From: Rheum nobile
Taxonomy: Eukaryota; Streptophyta; Magnoliopsida; Caryophyllales; Polygonaceae
Assembly (NCBI GenBank): GCA_027886185.1
Contig: WOAB01000506.1
Coordinates: forward strand, 2,170,001-2,234,000
Direction: 5' to 3'
DNA: 64,000 nucleotides
Both the position numbers and the translations under genes were made by a program. This document shows, in pieces, positions 58,203-64,000 of this stretch. The stretch's first letter is position 1; each line of letters starts with the position of its first letter. The notes under the pieces were generated by a model that saw only the letters and a program-made list of their open reading frames with translations, was not told where the DNA came from and made no database searches.

Positions 58203-58520
58203 CTTATCGGGACAGCCATTTCTCTATCCATGGGCCGCAGCCCATGTACCCCAACCAAATCCCCATGGCTGGGAGGTTGTTCGTGAGTCTCGAATACGAG
58301 ACCTCATGCTTTAACAAGCGGCCTAACGCCCACTTGTTACCAATTGCGCTGCAGCGCAATTGGTAACAAGAGGGCGTTGGACTTCTTGTTAAAGCGTGAG
58401 GTCTCGAGTTCGAGACTCACGAACAACCTCCATGGTTTGGTTTCCTGCCTTAAGGGTATGGGCCAACATGGGATGTGTTGGGGTGTATGGGCTGCAACCC
58501 TATGATGGGCCGGCCAAATG
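58203..58520. mobile_element. Second inverted pair of tRNA-derived SINE-like copies
   Basis: Perfect central palindrome GTTACCAATTGCGCTG-CAGCGCAATTGGTAAC (58336-58367). Outward, both arms carry a tRNA-like head: GCGCAATTGGTAACAAG (A-box region) and GGTCTCGAGTTCGAGAC (B-box region), then CACGAACAACCTCC. Arms differ by scattered substitutions, more than in structure 1. Confidence 0.7.
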
Positions 58521-59294
58521 TGGTGTGTGTATTACAAAAACCTTGTGATATCATTTTTGCTTTTGAAGCATTTGATTGAATTTCTCCCTTGCCATTTTCC
58601 AAGTAGGAGGTCATGTTGACTTGTTCCACTTGGTCAAGGTTAATAAGAATTGACAAGTCAAGGTTAATAAGAATTGACCCGATCAAAACTTGTCTCGGGT
58701 TGTTAACACAAGGATTGATGGCTTGGCTCGCCGATATTTCAAGATCCTGGGCGGCTTTTCTTAAGGTGGCCTTAGCTAGATCCAAAGTTGGAGAACAAGC
58801 TAGTTTAGCCATGTGATTTTCTTTCTGGCGTTTTGACCCATTCTTGCGACCCCTCCTTTTATGGGACTGCTTAGTCTTGTTGTTGGTCGGAGGATCTTGA
58901 ATAAGTGCTTGACGGGACCCACCATTGGCCTTGATGACTTGGATGGTTGGTCCTTGAAACTTCCTCACTCGAGGCTTCATGCCTTGTTAGCTTGAAGGCA
59001 AGGTTTGCTTCTTTGGCAGCCATTTAGTGGTTACCCCCTCTCCTAGGTGTGAAGAGGTCCATAGTGGTTGTCAAGTGGGATTTCAGCTACTATGGCATCT
59101 CGAGAGATGTTAAACACCACCTTGAAGGATCGTTGATGAACCCAAGGACCACCCTTGACAACGAAAGTGGCAAGTAGCTGATTGAAGTTCATGATAGCTC
59201 TTGGTGCCATTTTTTTTTCTTGCAACAAAATAAAGCAAGTGTTAGTATCTATATAATGAAAATTACAAAGAAAGAAAAGGGTCCCACTGGGCAT
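58521..59294 (-). pseudogene. N-terminal gag region of minus-strand retroelement, broken
   Basis: Minus strand, 59207-59043: MAPRAIMNFNQLLATFVVKG ending before a stop at 59043. Then 58980-58530: basic protein (SHKRRGRKNGSKRQKEN) with a repeated ILINLD segment and MTSYLENGKGE. It lies 5' of the main gag. It matches nothing certain; assignment is by position. An alternative is an unrelated ORF remnant. Confidence 0.4.
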
Positions 59295-59459
59295 GCCAAA
59301 AATATGTTAGATAAAAATTGTTAAAAGAAAACAACAATGCACAAACACATCTTATTTAGTTTTTTAAGTTCGACCCTTTATCTGTATATCCTTACAATTC
59401 TAATAATATAGATATGTTGGAGATTTTTAGGTTTGTTTTATGATTTGGGCTGCACCCGA

Positions 59460-60720
59460 ATTATGGCGGGTTGCCTACATACCTTCTTAGGAAGGATCAA
59501 GCCTTACGTAGTTCAGAGTGTTAAACTTCGATTTAGTTTTGAAAATTTGGGTTTGGTTTACACGCATCAGAGGTCGAAGTCTAAACGCACCTTCTAGAAA
59601 GGGTTGCCCAAACTTCGAACCAACTATCATGTGCATGTGTTTTAGTTATTTTCATGCATCACCGAAATAACTTAAACCCACCTTCTAGGAAGGGTTGCTC
59701 AAATCACTTCGACTATCATTTGCATGTAAGATATTGTTATCTTGATTTTGTTTCGTTTTGAGATTGTTATTGAACTCGATGAGCGTTTGCTTTGTATCGA
59801 GTTTCCTACGTGCCCTTTGAAATGGATCAAATCACGCGTAGTTCTAAAAAAGAACCATTTTAATTTGGTTTGATTTATATTGAGATTTGCGACTGTACTC
59901 GATATATATTTCAATTTGATATTGAGTTCCTATGTAGCCTTTAGAGGTGTCAAGTCTTCACGTAGTTCTAACAAACATTTATTTCAGATTTTGATTGAAA
60001 TTTTAGTTGTGACTGAATCCGATATATATTTGAATTTGATATCGAATTTCCTACGTATCCGTTTAGTACGGAATCAAGTCTACGTAGTTCTAGGTAAAAC
60101 ATTTGGATTAAGTGTTTGACTTTATCTTTTGTTTGCCCAATTTTAGTTTTGAGATTGAACTCGATAATATTTGTATCAAGTTTCCTACATAGCTCATAAA
60201 AGAGCATCAAATCAGAAGTAGTTCTAAAAGAACATTTTTAGTTTTAATTTCAAGTTTTATTGAAATTTGATTTGAATTTTGGTGTGACTGAATCCGATAT
60301 ATGTGTGAATTTGATATCGAATTTCCTACGTATCCGTTTAATACAGAATCAAGTCGAACGTAGTTCTTAATAGAACATTTAGTTTATGTTTTTGACTTTA
60401 TCTTTTATTTGAAAGTCAATTTTAGTTTTGAGATTGAACTCGATAATATTTGTATCAAGTTTCCTACGTAGCTAATAAAAGACCATCAAATCAGACATAG
60501 TTCTTAACAAACATCTTTAGTTTTAATTTCAAGTTTTATTGAAATTTGATTTGAATTTTGGTGTGACTGAATCCGATATATGTTTGAATTTGATATCGAA
60601 TTTCCTACGTATTCGTTTAATAAGGAATCAAGTCGTACGTAGTTCTATGAATATTTGGGACGACCCACATGAACAACAACTAGCTAATGGATTTATTTGT
60701 TTATTTAAACAAGTCCAATT
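59460..60720 (-). repeat. LTR/leader-like region with eight hairpin repeats (right copy)
   Basis: CCTACGTA...TACGTAGTTC units near 59469, 59804, 59927, 60047, 60180, 60321, 60461 and 60601. From about 59880 it follows 50541-51090 with an additional ~280-bp duplication (60280-60560 repeating the pattern). Interrupted at about 60723. Confidence 0.7.
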
Positions 60721-60724
60721 TTGT

Positions 60725-62660
60725 GAAATTGCTAGTAGTATTATTTTCTTTTTAAAAGGTCATTTTTATCCAATTAACAAAATGCCATTTTCTCATAATG
60801 ACTAATTTGACCAATCATCACAAACCCCAATTTAAGAAGAGGCATGTGTCTTGATTATTTTCTTAATGGCCTATTGAAATTTCAGAACCATTTATTTTAT
60901 ATTCTTTATTAGTCATTATAATCAAGTCCGACCGTGAACAGGTGCAAAGTGAACACCTGCACAGGTCCTCCAAATGTAAGAGGGCCTATTGAATATTGAA
61001 GTTCAAAGACCCATTATGTATTAAAGTTTAAGAGGCCCAAGATTCATTCTGTGTACATTCACGCATGTTCTGCCGTTCACATTGGAAATCCAAAAAACCC
61101 TTCATCTTTTTCTGTCCTTTGAAAATTTTGGCAGTTGTGGTGCTGTGTTTTTGGATAAATTATAAGCAAATTTGTTGCCAAGCTTCCAGTTTCACTTTCA
61201 AACTTCCAGCGCATTCAAAGGTCAATATCACACCCTCCCTCATTCCTTCACTATATGTCTTTTTGATATTATTTGATTTTTCTATTAAGGATTAAGTTTA
61301 AATTTGTGGTTCATCTTAATATATGATAGGAGGTTTCAATTTGAAATTGGCTTTCAATAAAAAATTATAAAGTTAAAAAAATAAGAAGAGTAACAAAGTA
61401 ACGAGTTGTTTTTGGTTACAAAAAACAAATATAGAATAAGACGAACAAGCGGTTTTTGGTTGTTGTTAAGCCATAAAAAGACCAACTTATTTTTGTTTAC
61501 TGTAAATAGTTGTAAATTGGATTAGAAGTTGTTTCTGGATACTGTTGGACTTATATTAGCGAATTTGTTCTTCAAAAAATTATAGTCTATCGACACACTA
61601 AATTTACTTCTGTACAATTTTTAGTTCAAATCAAGGTATAATGCAGAAAGAAGTTTTAGCTTTCATCTTAAAGAATTTCCATTGATTTTCACTTTTTATA
61701 AGGGCCTTGTGTTTGTGTTCAGACAGGGCCTCAAGTGTTCATTGGCCGGCCCTGATTACGATGATCTAAAAAGACCCAATTTGTTTTGCTCACGTCCATA
61801 TACATATGTAGTAGCTTTGATATGTTCTTTTCATTACTTTTGGAACGAAACAAAGCTATAAAGTATTTAACATGTCAAGAAAGGTTTTACGAAATTTTGT
61901 TACGTAAATACCTTTTGACAAATTTAGATCAAGTTCCAAAATTTCTTTTGTTAAACTTGATTAAATATATATAATTGTGAGGCTTTCAAACTCAATCTAA
62001 ATCAAGTGGGGATATATGTATTAGATTATTGCAACTACAAATTTTTATGTAGTGTATGGATTTATTTGAATCCTCCCAACTATGAATCTGAGTGTAGTAT
62101 TCGGATCCATTTGAATCCTCCTAACCACGATATTTTATGTAGTGTTTGGATTCGTTTGAATCTGCACAACTATGAGTTTGAGTGTAGTGTTTGGATCCGT
62201 TTGAATCCTCGCGACTACGAGTTTTGGTGTAGTGTTCGGATTCATTTGAATCCTCGCAAGTACGAGATTTTATGTGTAGTGTTTGGATCCGTTTGAATCC
62301 TCACAACTACGAGTTTGGTGTAGCGGCGAAACGATGGGTTTCAAGCCAACTACAGGTCTTCTTGTAGTGGCGAAACGATGTGTTTCAAGCTAATTATGGG
62401 TCTTCATCATCTTGCTCAATCTAAGATAAGTACATGATTTTATTAAGATAAGTACATGATTTTATTAGCTATATATGAGAAATTTTGACAAAGGGAAGGT
62501 ATATACCAAAAGTGATGTTGAACTTGTTCACGATTTAACACTCCGGTGGATCCGTCTAATTTTCTTATTCTCACCGCTAAAACTCTATGTATACCTATCT
62601 CACTTTGTTTTTTCCTTGTGATTTGTGAGCTTTCTGAAGACAAAAAAAAACCGAAGACCC
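60725..62660. other. Extra 1.9 kb present in right LTR-like copy
   Basis: Lies between CAAGTCCAATTT and CAATTTTGCCTTATAAAG, which are adjacent in the left copy (51093-51122). Contains GGGCCGGCCCTG near 61745, resembling a DNA-transposon end, and the 45-bp tandem array. No gene recognised. The part from 62443 resembles an LTR leader on the minus strand. Confidence 0.5.
62050..62316. repeat. 45-bp tandem repeat, about six units
   Basis: TAGTGTTTGGATCCGTTTGA...TCCTC.CAACTACGAG units start near 62050, 62096, 62140, 62185, 62230 and 62276. Because 45 is a multiple of three, the plus strand reads open for 96 codons (62006-62296) with a 15-residue repeat CSVWIRLNP...; no evidence that it is a gene. 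Confidence 0.85.
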
Positions 62661-62734
62661 GTTTACTTTTCAATTTTGCCTTATAAAGAGGCAATAGCTA
62701 AATACACGCGAAAATAAGTCTAAATGGACGCGAA

Positions 62735-62956
62735 ACTACACGCTTAAGCTAAGCGTCCGGTTTTACACGCTTAGCTTAAGCGTGTAGGGGTATTGTTGGT
62801 ATTTTTAAAAAACAGGCCACGGTTCTTACACGCTTAAGCTAAGCGTGTGCCCATACGCTTAGCTTAAGCGTGTATTTTTTTTTTTTGCAAGTTTAAAAGC
62901 ACACGCTTACCTTAGGCGTACAGTACAATTTTTTTTTCTTACCTTAGACGCACCAT
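62735..62956. repeat. Cluster of 9-bp dyads (ACACGCTTA / TAAGCGTGT)
   Basis: Four good dyads with 9-bp (or slightly shorter) arms around AGC or GCT at about 62738-62756, 62765-62785, 62828-62848 and 62853-62873, alternating in orientation. Two weaker copies (CTTACCTTAGGCG type) lie near 62900-62955. Confidence 0.85.
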
Positions 62957-63520
62957 CGGTGTGGAGTTCCCATGTGCCTGTTTCTTCTGTTGCGAGCAAT
63001 TGCCTTGCTTCTCTTGTGGCTTCTTGTTCTACGGTCGGGCTGAAATCAGCCATAAAGTCAGCTAAGGCCTGCGACTTGATTGCCGTCCTGGGCTCATATT
63101 CGATGTCGTAACCGCTGAGGTGTATGACCTATTTGGTCATTCGTCCTGTGAATTCGGGTTTCCTCATGATTGCTCTCATGAGATGATTAGTGCGGACAGT
63201 AATAGTATGGAATTCGAAATAAGGTTTAAGTTTGTTCGAGGCCATTACCAATGATAGTACGAGCTTTTCAAGTGACGAATACCTCGTTTCTGTCGGTAAC
63301 AGCGTCCGACTGACATAGTATATTGGCGAGTGCTTGCCGTCTTCTTCTCTGACCAGTACTGTGCTTACGGCTGATTCTGACACTGCAAGATATAGAAATA
63401 AGGGCTCGTCGCCTTTAGGTTTGGTCAGTAACAAGGGACTGGCCAGGTATTCCTTCAAGTTTTGGAACGCCGCTTCGTGCTCTTCCGTCCATTGAAAGGA
63501 CGCTGTTACCGGAAGAAACA
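62950..63520 (-). pseudogene. Ty3/gypsy RNase H fragment (Tat/Athila-like pol)
   Basis: Minus strand from about 63515: FQWTEEHEAAFQNLKEYLAS, YLAVSESAVSTVLVREEDG, RYSSLEKLVLSLVMASNKLK, EFTGRMTK, then TAG (63127-63129) where Trp is usual, then VIHLSGYDIEYEPRTAIKSQ, ALADFMADFSPTVEQE and WELHTDGASK at about 62960, the start of a second RNase H. So it is pol from a dual-RNase-H element, cut at both ends. The 3' end is cut by the dyad cluster. Confidence 0.85.
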
Positions 63521-64000
63521 GGCACAAGAAGCCACAAGAGAAGCAACGCAATTACTCTCTACCAAAACAAAGTTACCACCTCCTCTGAATGTGCTAATTG
63601 GATCAAAGCAGCCATAAAGGACTTTGCTAACGTCCATTACGTAAGACGACCTACTGATTCTAGCAGTCAAAGGAACTACATTATACCCACTAGATATGCA
63701 GTCGAAGGAACTACATTGTACCCCCTTATGGAGGGGAAGGCCCAAAATGAAGAAAAGCCCACGTGAAGGCTGGAGCCCACGCGTGAAGTGAAGCGAGAAG
63801 AATTCAAGCGCTGAATTGAAGCTGGAAAGGGACGACGTCAGCACGAAGTCAGCAGAAGCTTGATTTGTTGGAGTGGGTCGTGCTGATGCTGCATTGAAGA
63901 CGGGCCGAGCTGATGTTGCCTTGGGATGGGCCGAGAAGCAGCTGTTCAATTTAGCTGCTGAACGAGTTTAATTGTCCCCGAATTTCGTTAGTTTATTTTG
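63513..64000 (+). other. Junction with inverted pol piece, then unidentified retroelement end
   Basis: Just after the RNase H fragment, 63513-63560 on the plus strand reads QAQEATREATQLLST, nearly the EQEATREARQLLAT encoded on the minus strand at about 62990-63030. Further on an open frame (about 63558-63766) ends ...LYPLMEGKAQNEEKPT and TGA, and TATGGAGGGGAAGGCC (about 63727) looks like a polypurine tract, so an LTR may begin near 63750 and run out of the window. Confidence 0.4.

Larger units (their letters stand above)
50500..62690 (-). mobile_element. Minus-strand gag-bearing, pol-less LTR-type element, heavily rearranged
   Basis: Related non-coding regions at both ends (about 50520-51140 and 59870-60720, plus a TATA-containing patch at 62665-62690 matching 51104-51130) enclose a degenerate gag. 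Order on the minus strand: leader with hairpin repeats, gag, a second hairpin-bearing region. No RT, RNase H or integrase is found between gag and the left end, where pol should be. LTR ends, PBS and TSD could not be fixed, so limits are approximate. Insertions: solo LTR 53155-55541, two inverted SINE-like structures near 58 kb, and about 1.9 kb at 60725-62660. Confidence 0.6.

Noticed and set aside
62006..62296. 96-codon ORF as a small gene
   Set aside because: Explained by a 45-bp tandem repeat whose length is a multiple of three.
1..64000. CRISPR arrays, operons, prokaryotic signals
   Set aside because: The tandem repeats lack CRISPR spacing, and gene structure and elements are plant nuclear.

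Overview
This is nuclear DNA of a flowering plant, probably a eudicot. The evidence is plant-type Ty3/gypsy (Tat-like), Ty1/copia, TRIM, CACTA, hAT, Tourist and Helitron elements, tRNA-iMet primer-binding sites, and one intron-containing GDSL esterase/lipase gene. The window is a nested transposon landscape. The only host gene that looks intact is the GDSL gene on the minus strand (41010-50199). The only intact element ORF is a Ty1/copia polyprotein (35878-40050). No tRNA, rRNA or CRISPR features were seen.

Left third. A long-terminal-inverted-repeat (foldback-like) element runs from before base 1 to about 13381 and is filled with an AT-rich 'GGTTATATC' minisatellite. Two LTR elements have inserted into that minisatellite: a solo LTR (401-3250, TSD ATGGT) and a coding-poor LTR retrotransposon (3890-11157, TSD CCTAT). 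After a short spacer comes a Helitron-type 5' end (14533), then a decayed Tat-type Ty3/gypsy element (14715-25442, TSD CTTAC) with gag, protease, RT, two RNase H domains, integrase, a 58-bp tandem array and an antisense extra ORF. Six tandem ~355-bp units with Helitron-like starts end in a Helitron 3' hairpin and CTAG at 29799. A Tourist MITE sits inside the array.

Middle. A last-exon fragment of a second GDSL gene is split by a CACTA element (30332-33272, TSD GTT). The CACTA element carries a captured, intron-containing fragment of an ASCC3/DExH14-type helicase gene, itself hit by a hAT MITE at a splice donor. A TRIM (33320-33866) and a hAT MITE (33891-34308) follow, then a young copia element (34856-40923, TSD TATAC) with LTRs that look identical. 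It lies 86 bp beyond the stop codon of the intact GDSL gene. That gene has four exons. Its second intron is 7.8 kb and holds GTGCAC-rich minisatellites, MITEs and a second copy of the long-TIR element (about 46843-49225).

Right third (50.5-62.7 kb). This is a minus-strand, gag-containing but pol-less retroelement. Its non-coding ends carry about 14 copies of a two-stem hairpin motif whose inner stem changes in a compensatory way. The gag is interrupted by a solo LTR of the 3890-11157 family (53155-55541, TSD AAACT) and by two head-to-head inverted SINE-like palindromes (57806-58169 and 58203-58520). The last 1.3 kb has a cluster of 9-bp dyads, a Ty3 RNase H fragment and an inverted junction of the same pol sequence.

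The elements do not form a pathway. The functional links are local: the copia insertion at the 3' end of the GDSL gene, the repeats in its intron, and gene fragments carried by transposons. Coordinates of LTR elements with matching TSDs are exact by eye. Those of arrays and degenerate repeats are approximate.
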